A stretch of DNA of 64,000 bases from DATAXP01 sp963708675 (GTDB taxonomy: Bacteria > Planctomycetota > Planctomycetia > Pirellulales > PNKZ01), in assembly GCA_963708675.1 (NCBI GenBank), contig CAVPTO010000003.1, positions 372,001-436,000 of the forward strand, given 5' to 3'. This document shows, piece by piece, positions 42,152 through 50,291 of the stretch. The position numbers and the translations under genes are program-made. The notes under the pieces are model-generated. The model worked only from the letters and a program-made list of their open reading frames with translations, did no database searches and was not told where the DNA came from. Positions within the stretch are counted from its first letter, which is position 1. The number at the start of each line of letters is the position of its first letter.

Positions 42152-43261
42152 TCAACCCGCCTCTCGGCGCTCGCGTGCCGGGCGTGTCGCCCAGTGCGGG
42201 CCGGGAATAATCGAACGACGCGGTTCGACGTTCGGGCCCACGCGACCGTCGGCACGACCGTCCCAAAGATGTTGCGCGATGCTCGCGAGAATGCGCTCCG
42301 CGGCGGCAACGGCCTCGAAACCGGCTTCTCCCGAGACACGCGGCATACGCGCCTCACGAATGCTGTCGGCGAAGTCGACAAGTTCGGCAGTGATCGCGTC
42401 GACCGGGGCACACTCGATCTTCTCGGCGGGCAGATGCTCCGTCATTAAGCGATCTTTGAGCTGCGCTCGCTCTTCCGGTGTCGTTGTGTCGAGATGCAAG
42501 TCGCGGCGCAACAACTCGTCACTGGGGCGAACGATGTTCGCCGTGCGTGCGGTGAAATCGAGCGACGCCATCGCGCGATGCGACCACAACTGCATCGTGC
42601 GAGCCGCGGTGTGACTGACGCGCGACGCGCTCAAGTTCGCGATGCAGCCGTTCTCGAAAACAAGGCGAGCCTGGGCGATATCTTCGTTCGGGCCGAACAC
42701 GGCGGCGCCGAGCGCATCGACCGTGCGAATCGGTGAACCGACAATCGATAATGTGAGGTCGATATCGTGAATCATCAGGTCGAGCACGACGCCGATGTCG
42801 GTCGACCGCATCGAGTAGGGTCCGCGACGCACGGCTTCGATATACTTCGGATCGCGAACGTGCGGCAACATCGCCGACCATGCCGGGTTGAACCGCTCGA
42901 CATGTCCGACTTGCAGCACAAGGCGGCGAGCCTTGGCCGACTCGACCATGTCGGCAGCTTCGGCCTCGCGGGGAGCAATCGGCTTTTCGACCAGCAGATG
43001 CACGCCACGATTCAGCAGATCCAAGGCCACGCGATGATGGTACTGCGTGGGCGTGGCAACGACGGCGGCGTCGATGCGGCCGTAGAGTTTGTCGTGCGAA
43101 GCGAAGGCTTCGGTATTGAACTCGCCAGCCAAACGAGCGCGGCTGCTCTCGACCGTATCGACGACGCCGACAAGCGAGAACTGCGGCAAGCCCGCAGCGA
43201 TGCGCGTGTGAATGCGTCCGAGATGTCCGCAACCGATGACTGCAACACGAATCGGTTTCAA
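42152..43261 (-). CDS. Gfo/Idh/MocA-family oxidoreductase in the lpx operon (GnnA-like candidate)
   Basis: The 369-aa protein has the NAD-binding start IRVAVIGCGHLGRIHTRIAA, the AVVATPTQYHH stretch and the signature EKPIAP in HLLVEKPIAPREA. It starts with TTG, overlapping the lpxA stop (TTGA, 43258-43261). In some bacteria an enzyme of this family next to lpxA (GnnA) oxidises UDP-GlcNAc for 3-amino lipid A synthesis. The partner aminotransferase GnnB is not in this window, so that role is only inferred. The last 30 residues look weakly conserved. Confidence 0.82.
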   Translation of the reverse strand: MKPIRVAVIGCGHLGRIHTRIAAGLPQFSLVGVVDTVESSRARLAGEFNTEAFASHDKLYGRIDAAVVATPTQYHHRVALDLLNRGVHLLVEKPIAPREAEAADMVESAKARRLVLQVGHVERFNPAWSAMLPHVRDPKYIEAVRRGPYSMRSTDIGVVLDLMIHDIDLTLSIVGSPIRTVDALGAAVFGPNEDIAQARLVFENGCIANLSASRVSHTAARTMQLWSHRAMASLDFTARTANIVRPSDELLRRDLHLDTTTPEERAQLKDRLMTEHLPAEKIECAPVDAITAELVDFADSIREARMPRVSGEAGFEAVAAAERILASIAQHLWDGRADGRVGPNVEPRRSIIPGPHWATRPARERREAG

Positions 43262-44064
43262 GCCGCTCTCCTGCGCTCGCGTGCTCGACCGTGCTTTCCT
43301 TCTTGCTGCGTTTGCACGAAGCTGAGAAGCTCGGTCACTTGGGGCAGCATTTGGTTGTTGCCTCGCAAAATTTCGCGAGCGTGGTCGAGCCCGACCTTGG
43401 CGCGGTACAGCAGCCGGTGGGCTTCGGCCAGGCTATGAATCGATTCGGGCGCGAAGTTGCTTCGCTTGAGCGCCACGACATTGATGCACCGCGGACGGCT
43501 CGGGTGGCCATCGACGAGCATGAACGGCGGCACGTCGTGCAACACGCGGCTGAGGCCGGAGACGAAGCTGTAGCTGCCAAGCGTGGCGTAGTGATGCACA
43601 CCCACGCCGCCCGACAACGACGCGTAGTCGTGAACGTGAACGTGTCCGCCCAGCAGGGCGCCGTTGGCCATGATGATGTGGCTGCCGACTTTGCAATCGT
43701 GGGCAACGTGACAGCAAGCCATCATAAAGTTATGGCTGCCGACGCTCGTGACTCCGTCTTCCTTCTCGGTGGCGCGATTGATGGTCACGCCTTCGCGAAA
43801 AGTATTGTGATCGCCGACGATCACGCAGGTGTCGCTGCCGCGGTAGCTGAGATCCTGCGGCTCGCCGCCGATGACGACGTTCGGATACAGGTGGTTGTGC
43901 TCGCCGATGGTGACGCGGCCCATGAGCGTCACGTTGTTTTCGAGCCGCGTCCCTTTGCCGATGCGCACGTGCGGACCGATGACGCAGAACGGGCCGATCT
44001 CGACGTCGTCGGCGATTTCAGCTCGCCGATCGATGGAGACGTTGTCGGCGACGTAGATGGCCAT
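43258..44064 (-). CDS. lpxA: UDP-N-acetylglucosamine O-acyltransferase
   Basis: The 268-aa enzyme starts lipid A synthesis by acylating UDP-GlcNAc. The left-handed beta-helix is evident from hexapeptide repeats (VEIGPFCVIGPHVRIGKGT), the catalytic His is in ACCHVAHDCKVGSH, and NINRATEKEDG-like TINRATEKEDGVT follows the expected loop. The C-terminal helices (EAHRLLYRAKVGLDHAREIL) are complete. It lies downstream of lpxC by 53 bases on the same strand. Confidence 0.95.
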   Translation of the reverse strand: MAIYVADNVSIDRRAEIADDVEIGPFCVIGPHVRIGKGTRLENNVTLMGRVTIGEHNHLYPNVVIGGEPQDLSYRGSDTCVIVGDHNTFREGVTINRATEKEDGVTSVGSHNFMMACCHVAHDCKVGSHIIMANGALLGGHVHVHDYASLSGGVGVHHYATLGSYSFVSGLSRVLHDVPPFMLVDGHPSRPRCINVVALKRSNFAPESIHSLAEAHRLLYRAKVGLDHAREILRGNNQMLPQVTELLSFVQTQQEGKHGRARERRRAA

Positions 44065-44117
44065 GAATCAGCACTCCGCCCCAAGCGTGATTGTCCCGAC
44101 AAGCATCAAGCAATTGC

Positions 44118-44990
44118 TCACGCGGCCCGTGGAATATCGATTGTCGCTCCGCCGGCCAACAACTGACGCACCAACTCGGCATTGAGCCGATGTCCGCTGC
44201 GATAGGCCACGACGTGACCAATGATGTCGCAACCCGCCAGCGCCAAATCGCCAATGAGGTCGAGCGCCTTGTGACGCACGCACTCGTCGCGATAGCGCAG
44301 CTCTTGGTCGATAGGACCATCCGGTCCGTAGATCAACAAATCTTTGGTCGTCGTACGCTTGCCCAAACCCTGGGCGAGCAGCCAGTCGGCTTCGTTCTTG
44401 AGCATGAACGTGCGGCTAGGCGCTAGCTCGCGACGGAACGAGTCGGGCGTGATCGGCAACGTGATCGACTGCCGGCCGATCGGCGTGCCGGGACCGTAAT
44501 CGAGATTGAACTTGATCGACAGACCGTGGCTCGGCGACGGCCGCGCCTCGATCCAGCTTTCGCCTTCGCCAAGGCGGGTGACTTCGCGAACGGTAAGCGT
44601 CGGCCGCAGCGCCGATTGCTCCATCGCGCCAGCCAGCAGCAGCGCGTCGACAAACGGACGGCTCGACCCATCGCAGCCAGGCATCTCGGGAGCGCTGACG
44701 TGAACATCGCAGTTGTCGATGTTCAACCCGGCAAGCGCCGCCATGATGTGCTCGACCATTTCGACCTGCGACGAGCCACGTCGCAAGCAGGTGCGGCGAG
44801 GCGTTTCGACGCGGTTGAGCACGTTGGCCGCAATGCGCACGGGCGTGGCCAAATCGCTACGGACGAAGACGATGCCGGTGTTGTCCGGAGCGGGGCGAAA
44901 CTCGACCCGCACGTCTTTGCCGCTCCAATAGCCGAAACCTTCGACGACGGCGGTCTTCGCCACCGTGCGTTGGCGGCGTGGAGACGACAT
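44118..44990 (-). CDS. lpxC: UDP-3-O-acyl-N-acetylglucosamine deacetylase
   Basis: From ATG 44990 (MSSPRRQRTVAKTAVVEGFG) the product has 290 residues. This zinc amidase performs the first committed step of lipid A synthesis. The first zinc ligand is His81 in MVEHIMAALAGLNIDN (H79 in E. coli); the second and third are in ECVRHKALDLIGDLALAG; the catalytic His is in YRSGHRLN. The frame could start at 45026, but the extra 12 residues do not resemble LpxC. It is not fused to FabZ. OmpH lies upstream. Confidence 0.95.
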   Translation of the reverse strand: MSSPRRQRTVAKTAVVEGFGYWSGKDVRVEFRPAPDNTGIVFVRSDLATPVRIAANVLNRVETPRRTCLRRGSSQVEMVEHIMAALAGLNIDNCDVHVSAPEMPGCDGSSRPFVDALLLAGAMEQSALRPTLTVREVTRLGEGESWIEARPSPSHGLSIKFNLDYGPGTPIGRQSITLPITPDSFRRELAPSRTFMLKNEADWLLAQGLGKRTTTKDLLIYGPDGPIDQELRYRDECVRHKALDLIGDLALAGCDIIGHVVAYRSGHRLNAELVRQLLAGGATIDIPRAA

Positions 44991-45040
44991 CAGCGAACCC
45001 GGCGCATCCTTTATTCGACGATACATACCTGCACTCTTTT

Positions 45041-45093
45041 CTTAGCCGTCAGCCTCAACCGGCACGACGGCCGGCCGAGGCTGAACAGCTAAG
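45041..45093. repeat. Hairpin between ompH and lpxC with TTAGC...GCTAA ends
   Basis: The arms AGCCGTCAGCCTCAACCGGC and GGCCGAGGCTGAACAGCT pair with a few bulges, ending in TTAGCC on one side and GCTAAG on the other. It lies in the gap between the two minus-strand genes and could reduce read-through into lpxC or belong to the palindrome-GGCTAA group. Confidence 0.5.
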
Positions 45094-45137
45094 AGCCGTG
45101 TTCGACGTGAAAAGCCAAGGACAAGAGAACAACGCGA

Positions 45138-45818
45138 CTAGCGACGCGGCGGAATGCCCGGTCGCTGCGGCAGCGAACTGGCCGGCAACTGGCCCATGCC
45201 GGCGGGCGTTGTCGGGACGGCAGCTTGCGAAGGCCGACCCATTTGCTCGTTCAGCTTCTTGAGAATGACGGGCGTGATGTCGATCGTCGGGTTGTAGTAG
45301 ATGACCGTCTTGTTCAGGTCTTTGAAAATCTCTTCCGGGTCGTTGTAGTCGGCCGGGTCGCCGTTGAACCGCATGACCAGCCCGATGCCGGCCTGTTCGC
45401 AGTAGATCTTCACTTCTTCGCACAGCTCTTTGTAAACCGTCGAGTACATCTTGGCCTGCTGCTCGATGAACTCGCGCTTCTGAATGCTAATCTTCAATTG
45501 CATGTCGGCATTGCGGCGCTGAAGCTCTTCCTCCAACGACTTGTACTCGGGCGAGTTCTTCTTATATTCCTCGAGCCGCTCGGTCAGCTTCTGGAACGAC
45601 GCACGCTCTTCTTGCACCGACTTCTCGGCAGCGGCGATGTCGCGCTGCAGGTCGTTGGTCATGGTCTGCAGACGCGTGTGATACTTGAAGATATAGGCAA
45701 CGTCGATGACGGCGAGCGGGGCGCCGGTGCGAGGCTGTTGAGCCATCGCGTGCGGGACCGTACTGGTCAAGGCAAGCATCGAAGCCACGAATGTGGCGGC
45801 GAAAGAAAACTGTTTCAC
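45138..45818 (-). CDS. ompH: Periplasmic chaperone OmpH/Skp
   Basis: I start at GTG 45818, where AAGGAG lies about 10 bases upstream. The 226-aa product has a signal peptide (VKQFSFAATFVASMLALTST, cleavage after AMA). VIDVAYIFKYHTRL and a long coiled coil (DLQRDIAAAEKSVQEERASF) are as in Skp. A Pro/Ser-rich tail (PAGMGQLPASSLPQRPGIPPRR) follows. Such proteins escort outer-membrane proteins through the periplasm. Its place before lpxC matches the common bam-ompH-lpx arrangement, although bamA is not here. Confidence 0.9.
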   Translation of the reverse strand: MKQFSFAATFVASMLALTSTVPHAMAQQPRTGAPLAVIDVAYIFKYHTRLQTMTNDLQRDIAAAEKSVQEERASFQKLTERLEEYKKNSPEYKSLEEELQRRNADMQLKISIQKREFIEQQAKMYSTVYKELCEEVKIYCEQAGIGLVMRFNGDPADYNDPEEIFKDLNKTVIYYNPTIDITPVILKKLNEQMGRPSQAAVPTTPAGMGQLPASSLPQRPGIPPRR

Positions 45819-46081
45819 GTGTGAGCGCTCCTTGCTATCGCGGCGGGTCGTCCTTGACCAGCGGCCATCCGAGGTGGGAAGCCGCGCTGGCGCGAAAGCC
45901 AGCAGTAACGGCGGTCGTATGCAGGCAAACGCGAGGGCGGATTCTGCCGAAAACCCTCTTCCGGGTAAAGAGCAGAAAACGCAACTACGAGGCCGAGACT
46001 CCATCGGCTTTCACCTTGACCGAACTTGTCGAAAACTCTTAAGATTCCGCGGTTTCGCCCCTATTTCTCCCGAGGCTGCGG

Positions 46082-47524
46082 ATGCTTTTGACGGCTGACA
46101 CTCCGTCGCGCGGCCAATACACGACGCTTCGTGCATCGCTACCCGAGCGTATTCATTTGCTCGGCGCGTGCGGAGCAGGCATGCAATCGTTGGCGCGATT
46201 GCTGATCGAGCGCGGGCATCGCGTGACGGGGTCCGACGCGAAACCGCAAGCGGTAGCTTCGACCGTGCGACGAGGTTTGCGCATTACGAAAGATGACGAT
46301 GTCGGCGCGTTGCCGAAGGACGCGCAGCTGATCGTCGCCAGCGACGCCGTGCCACACGAGGCGCCGCAGCTCGAGGCCGCAAGGCATCTCGGCATTCCAA
46401 AGCGCAGCTACGCCGAAACGCTTGGCGTTCTCATGCGCGAGCGCGTCGGCATCGCCGTCGCCGGAACGCATGGCAAGAGCAGCACGGCCGCCATGCTCGC
46501 GGAGATTCTTCTCGCTGCAAGGCTCGACCCGACCGTGGTCGTCGGCGCAACGTCGCTCGATGGCGATCCGGTCGCGCGTTACGGACGTGGCCCGCACATG
46601 ATCGCCGAGGCCTGCGAATATCGGGCGAACTTTCTCAACCTGTCGCCCTCTGTCGCGGCGGTGCTCAACGTCGAAGCCGACCATTTCGACTGCTACACCT
46701 CACCCGAACAACTCGACAGCGCGTTCGCCGCCTTCATGCGTCGTGTTCCTTCGCATGGCCAACTTGTCATGAACTCTCGCTGTTCGCGAACCATTCGTCT
46801 CGCCGAAGGTATGGGCTGCGAAGTCATCACCTTTGGGGTCGACGTCGACCTTGCCGATTGGCAGGCGACCGACGTCGAACTTCGTTCGGGATACGCAACG
46901 ATGGACCTCGTGCATCACGGCCGCTCAGTCGGGACCGTGCGATTGCGAGTTCCGGGCCGCCACCAGGTCGACAACGCCCTGGCCGCGGCAGCGTTGGCCG
47001 CGTGTGTAGGCGTACAGGCTGGGGCAATCGTCAACGGTCTCCGAGCGTTTCGCGGCCTGCGGCGACGCCTCGAATGGCTGGGCGAGTTCGGCGGCATACA
47101 ACTCGTCGACGATTACGCCCACCATCCCACCGAAGTCGCCGCGGCACTGGCCTCGGTGCGGGCGATGTTCCCTCGCCGCCGCCTGTGGTGCGTCTTCCAG
47201 CCCCACCAGGCTTCGCGAACCGCCCACTTGCTCAACGATTTCGCGGCGGCACTCGCCACGGTCGACAAACTCGCGATCGCCGACATCTTCCGAGCCCGCG
47301 AAGGCATTGCCGCCGTAGGGGAAATCACGGCTGCCGACCTCGCTCGCCAAACAGCTACCCACGGCGTAGACATCTTGCAAGTTCACGCCACGAACGACAT
47401 TCTAAAGCACGTTGAGTCCGCGGTTCGCCCAGGCGACGTCGTAGTCACCTTGGGGGCCGGCGACATTGGAAACCTCGCGCATGCCCTTATCGACCGGCTT
47501 CGAACACATCGTGCGGCAGGCTGA
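46082..47524 (+). CDS. murC: UDP-N-acetylmuramate--L-alanine ligase
   Basis: The 480-aa Mur ligase adds L-Ala to UDP-MurNAc. It has IHLLGACGAGMQSLARLLIE, the ATP loop AVAGTHGKSSTAAMLAEIL, the substrate segment EACEYRANFLNLSPSVAAVL, and LVDDYAHHPTEVAAAL. CGAGG lies seven bases before the ATG. Residues near 55 (SDAKPQAVAS) are encoded by a copy of the CGCGAAACCGCAAGCGG repeat. It is the first gene of a mur-ddl-ftsQ run, divergent from ompH-lpxC-lpxA. Confidence 0.95.
   Translation: MLLTADTPSRGQYTTLRASLPERIHLLGACGAGMQSLARLLIERGHRVTGSDAKPQAVASTVRRGLRITKDDDVGALPKDAQLIVASDAVPHEAPQLEAARHLGIPKRSYAETLGVLMRERVGIAVAGTHGKSSTAAMLAEILLAARLDPTVVVGATSLDGDPVARYGRGPHMIAEACEYRANFLNLSPSVAAVLNVEADHFDCYTSPEQLDSAFAAFMRRVPSHGQLVMNSRCSRTIRLAEGMGCEVITFGVDVDLADWQATDVELRSGYATMDLVHHGRSVGTVRLRVPGRHQVDNALAAAALAACVGVQAGAIVNGLRAFRGLRRRLEWLGEFGGIQLVDDYAHHPTEVAAALASVRAMFPRRRLWCVFQPHQASRTAHLLNDFAAALATVDKLAIADIFRAREGIAAVGEITAADLARQTATHGVDILQVHATNDILKHVESAVRPGDVVVTLGAGDIGNLAHALIDRLRTHRAAG
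46236..46254 (+). repeat. GCGAAACCGCAAGCGGT repeat inside murC
   Basis: Nucleotides 46236-46254 match the repeat core and encode AKPQAV, as in recQ (34892-34911), although the two genes are unrelated. Confidence 0.8.
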
Positions 47525-48359
47525 GCCATTGGCTCTGCACACCTGGTTCCGCCTCGGTGGAGCGGCCGAATATTTCGCCGAGCCCGAGACGACCGACGAG
47601 CTCGTCGAGCTCGTTCGACGTTGCCGCGCCGACGGCACGCCCGTCCGCATGCTCGGCGGCGGCTCGAACATCCTGGCCCGCGACGAGGGCGTTCGCGGTC
47701 TGGTGGTCAAACTCTCAAGCGCCACGTTCTCGGGCATCGAGATCAACGGCAACCGCGTGCGTGCCTCGGCAGGCGCGAAGCTCGGCCACGTCATCAGCTC
47801 CGCCATCTCCAAAGGTCTCGGCGGCATGGAGACGCTGGTCGGCATCCCGGGCACCATTGGCGGCGCGCTGCACGGCAATGCCGGCGGACGCGGCGGCGAC
47901 ATCGGCCAATGGACCTGCGGCGCAACCGTCCTCACCCGCGCCGGCGAGCTGATCGAACGCAAACGCGAAGACCTCGTTTTCGCCTACCGACAGAGCAGCC
48001 TCGACGAGCTCGTGATCCTCGAAGTGGAATTCGCCTTGGAAGAGGACGATCCCGAGGAACTCACCAAGCGCATGCAAAAACAATGGATCATGAAGCGTGC
48101 TAGCCAGCCGCTCGGACATCAGAGCGCAGGCTGCATTTTCAAAAACCCGCGCGGCATGAGTGCTGGCATGTTGATCGACCAGGCGGGCCTGAAGGGGTCG
48201 CGCATCGGCGGAGCCGAGGTTAGCGATCGACACGCCAACTTCATCGTCACCGACGACACGGCCAAGAGCAAAGACGTGCTGCAGCTCATCGAGCTCGTTC
48301 GCTCTCGCGTCGCCGAGCGCTTAGGAGTAGAACTCGAAACGGAGATCGAGGTTTGGTGA
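47481..48359 (+). CDS. murB: UDP-N-acetylenolpyruvoylglucosamine reductase
   Basis: The 292-aa flavoenzyme reduces UDP-GlcNAc-enolpyruvate. It has LALHTWFRLGGAAEYFAEPE, RMLGGGSNILARDEGVRGLV, LVGIPGTIGGALHGNAGG and the catalytic Ser in SAGCIFKNPRGMSAG; the catalytic Glu is in TEIEVW. ATG 47481 overlaps murC by 44 bases; the codon at 47466 that extends the frame is TTG. Translation is probably coupled to murC. Confidence 0.93.
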   Translation: MPLSTGFEHIVRQAEPLALHTWFRLGGAAEYFAEPETTDELVELVRRCRADGTPVRMLGGGSNILARDEGVRGLVVKLSSATFSGIEINGNRVRASAGAKLGHVISSAISKGLGGMETLVGIPGTIGGALHGNAGGRGGDIGQWTCGATVLTRAGELIERKREDLVFAYRQSSLDELVILEVEFALEEDDPEELTKRMQKQWIMKRASQPLGHQSAGCIFKNPRGMSAGMLIDQAGLKGSRIGGAEVSDRHANFIVTDDTAKSKDVLQLIELVRSRVAERLGVELETEIEVW

Positions 48360-48364
48360 TTGTA

Positions 48365-48390
48365 TTAGCCGGCGAGCTTGCTCGCCGCGT
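48365..48390 (-). repeat. 26-bp palindrome-GGCTAA repeat, inverted copy of 41037-41062
   Basis: The plus strand starts TTAGCCGGCGAGC and ends TCGCCGCGT. It is identical in all 26 bases to the complement of 41037-41062. It sits in the short gap between murB and ddl, so the mur operon carries it on its transcript. Confidence 0.85.
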
Positions 48391-48418
48391 GTTCGGCTAG
48401 CCGTCAAGGAGGATGGCA

Positions 48419-49363
48419 ATGATCATGAACAGTGGGCGATGGCCCCTTTCAGTAGCGGTGTTGGCCGGTGGGGCTTCGCACGAACGAATCGTCAGCCTCG
48501 CCAGTGGTCACGAAGTCGTCGCAGCGTTGCGTTCGGCGCAACATCGAGTCGAACTCATCGACCCGGCCGAGGCCGAACTCGTCAAAATCGATTGGCGGCA
48601 GTTCGACGTCTGCTTTCTCGCGCTGCATGGCGGAGCAGGCGAAGACGGCCGCATCCAGGCGCGGCTCGAAGAGCTGAGCGTCCCGTACGTCGGCAGCCGC
48701 CCCGACGCTTCGCGGCTTGCCATGAGCAAGTCGGCAAGCAAAGAACGTTTCTACCAGTCGCGTGTGCCGACACTTCCTTACGTGCTGTTCCACGTGAGCG
48801 AACCGACCGAAGACGTCGCGTCGCACGTCACACGCCTCGGCTATCCGCTCGTGATCAAACCCGAGAGCCAGGGTTCGAGCCTCGGTGTCGGTTTCGCCGC
48901 GTCCGATGCTGACCTGGCCAACTGCATCGAACACAGCAGCAAATTCGATCCGTTCATTCTGGCCGAGCCGTGGATCGACGGCCGCGAGTACACGATTGCC
49001 GTTCTCGGCCGCGAGCCGCTGCCGCTCATCGAGATCGCCTCGCCGCGTGGCTTCTTCGACTACGACGCGAAGTATCACGACACCGCCACCGAGTACCGCT
49101 TCGAAACCGGCCTGGCCCGCGACGAGGTCGTGCGTTTGCAAAGCATCGCCGTCGCTGCGGCCGAAGCGCTCGGCACTTCCGGCCTCGTGCGCGTTGATGT
49201 GATGGTCGACCGCAAAGGTCGCCCGTGGGTGCTCGAAGTGAACACGCTTCCCGGCATGACCGCGACCAGCCTGGCCCCGAAGGCCGCGGCGCGGGCGGGG
49301 CTCGACATGGTCGCGCTGTGCGAATGGATGTTGCGCGATGCGCTGCCTGTTGAGGTGACGTGA
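48419..49363 (+). CDS. ddl: D-alanine--D-alanine ligase
   Basis: Three ATGs (48413, 48419, 48425) follow AAGGAGG at 48406-48412; 48419 has the best spacing (6), giving 314 residues. The ATP-grasp enzyme shows VLAGGASHERIVSLASGHEV, FLALHGGAGEDGRIQ, KPESQGSSLGVGF, ARVDVMVD-like VRVDVMVDRKGRPWVLEVN and FFDYDAKYHD. Tyr in FFDYDAKY is the D-Ala-D-Ala type rather than the D-lactate type. It overlaps ftsQ by one base. Confidence 0.94.
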   Translation: MIMNSGRWPLSVAVLAGGASHERIVSLASGHEVVAALRSAQHRVELIDPAEAELVKIDWRQFDVCFLALHGGAGEDGRIQARLEELSVPYVGSRPDASRLAMSKSASKERFYQSRVPTLPYVLFHVSEPTEDVASHVTRLGYPLVIKPESQGSSLGVGFAASDADLANCIEHSSKFDPFILAEPWIDGREYTIAVLGREPLPLIEIASPRGFFDYDAKYHDTATEYRFETGLARDEVVRLQSIAVAAAEALGTSGLVRVDVMVDRKGRPWVLEVNTLPGMTATSLAPKAAARAGLDMVALCEWMLRDALPVEVT

Positions 49364-50250
49364 TGTGTGCCGCAAAGGCCGCTGCCGAAAAACCTGTGAA
49401 GAACGAGAAGAAGGCGATCCGCACCATCGCGGTGATCGTGAACCATCGCTGGTTTTCGGCCGCGGTGATGTTGGCGGCATTGGCTGGCGGCTTCTTCGCG
49501 TTGTGGAAAAGCGTCGCGCCGCATTTGCACAGCGATCCTTCGTTCCACGTCACTCCCGATCAGATCACGATCACGCCGCCTCCGGCCTGGATTCGCGCTG
49601 ACGTTCGCACCGAGGCGCTTCGCGACGGCGGGCTCGATGGTCCGATGTCGATTCTCGACGGTTCGCTCGCCGAGCGCGTCGCCAAGGCGTTCTCGCTGCA
49701 TCCGTGGGTCGCGCATGTCGTTCAGGTTCGTAAGGTCAGTCCCGCGGGTCTCGACGTTCAGCTCGAATACCGTCGTCCGGCGTGCATGGTCGAGGTTCCC
49801 GGCGGGTTGTACGCCGTCGACGAGAGTGCCGTGCTGTTGCCGAGTTCCGACTTCTCGCCGCTCGAAGCACTTCGCTACCCGCGGCTCTCGGGCATTCATA
49901 CGGTGACGGAAGGCCCGGTCGGCACGCGATGGCAGGACATTCACGTGCAAGGCGCAGCCGAGATTGCCGGCGTGATCGCTGACTCATGGGTCGACCTAAA
50001 GATGGCGAAAATCGTGCCGACGAGCGAGGTCGATCCGCTGTACGAACTTCACACGCTTCGCGGCGGCCGCATCGTGTGGGGGCACCCGCCTTCGCACAGT
50101 GAGGGCGAACCATCGCCAGCGGACAAGCTTGCCCGATTGAAGCAACACGTCGCCGCCGACGCGCCGGCTGTCGCCCCGGGCGCCGTCGAGCTCGATTTGC
50201 GGCAAGCGACCTCGCGCACCGCCGACGCCGACTCAAAATCGCAGCGTTAG
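49363..50250 (+). CDS. ftsQ: FtsQ/DivIB-like cell-division protein
   Basis: The 295-aa product has a short cytoplasmic start, one TM helix (FSAAVMLAALAGGFFALWK) and a POTRA/FtsQ-like domain (FSLHPWVAHVVQVRKVSP; LDVQLEYRRPACMVEV; GLYAVDESAVLLPSSDF). ATG 49363 overlaps the ddl stop (TGATG); GTG 49360 is possible. Elsewhere ftsQ is followed by ftsA and ftsZ, but here the plus-strand run ends and a flavoprotein gene converges on it. Planctomycetes lack FtsZ, so this protein must act in a different divisome or in envelope assembly. Confidence 0.85.
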   Translation: MCAAKAAAEKPVKNEKKAIRTIAVIVNHRWFSAAVMLAALAGGFFALWKSVAPHLHSDPSFHVTPDQITITPPPAWIRADVRTEALRDGGLDGPMSILDGSLAERVAKAFSLHPWVAHVVQVRKVSPAGLDVQLEYRRPACMVEVPGGLYAVDESAVLLPSSDFSPLEALRYPRLSGIHTVTEGPVGTRWQDIHVQGAAEIAGVIADSWVDLKMAKIVPTSEVDPLYELHTLRGGRIVWGHPPSHSEGEPSPADKLARLKQHVAADAPAVAPGAVELDLRQATSRTADADSKSQR

Positions 50251-50263
50251 CGCCTTCACCCCC

Positions 50264-50291
50264 AAGCCCACGGACGGCCGCCCGTGGGCTT
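50264..50291. repeat. AAGCCCACGGACGG palindrome between convergent genes
   Basis: Nearly perfect 28-bp palindrome (one mismatch), copy of 37207-37235. It abuts the stop of ftsQ (50250) and the stop of the flavoprotein gene (50290), so it could serve both as a terminator. Confidence 0.8.
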
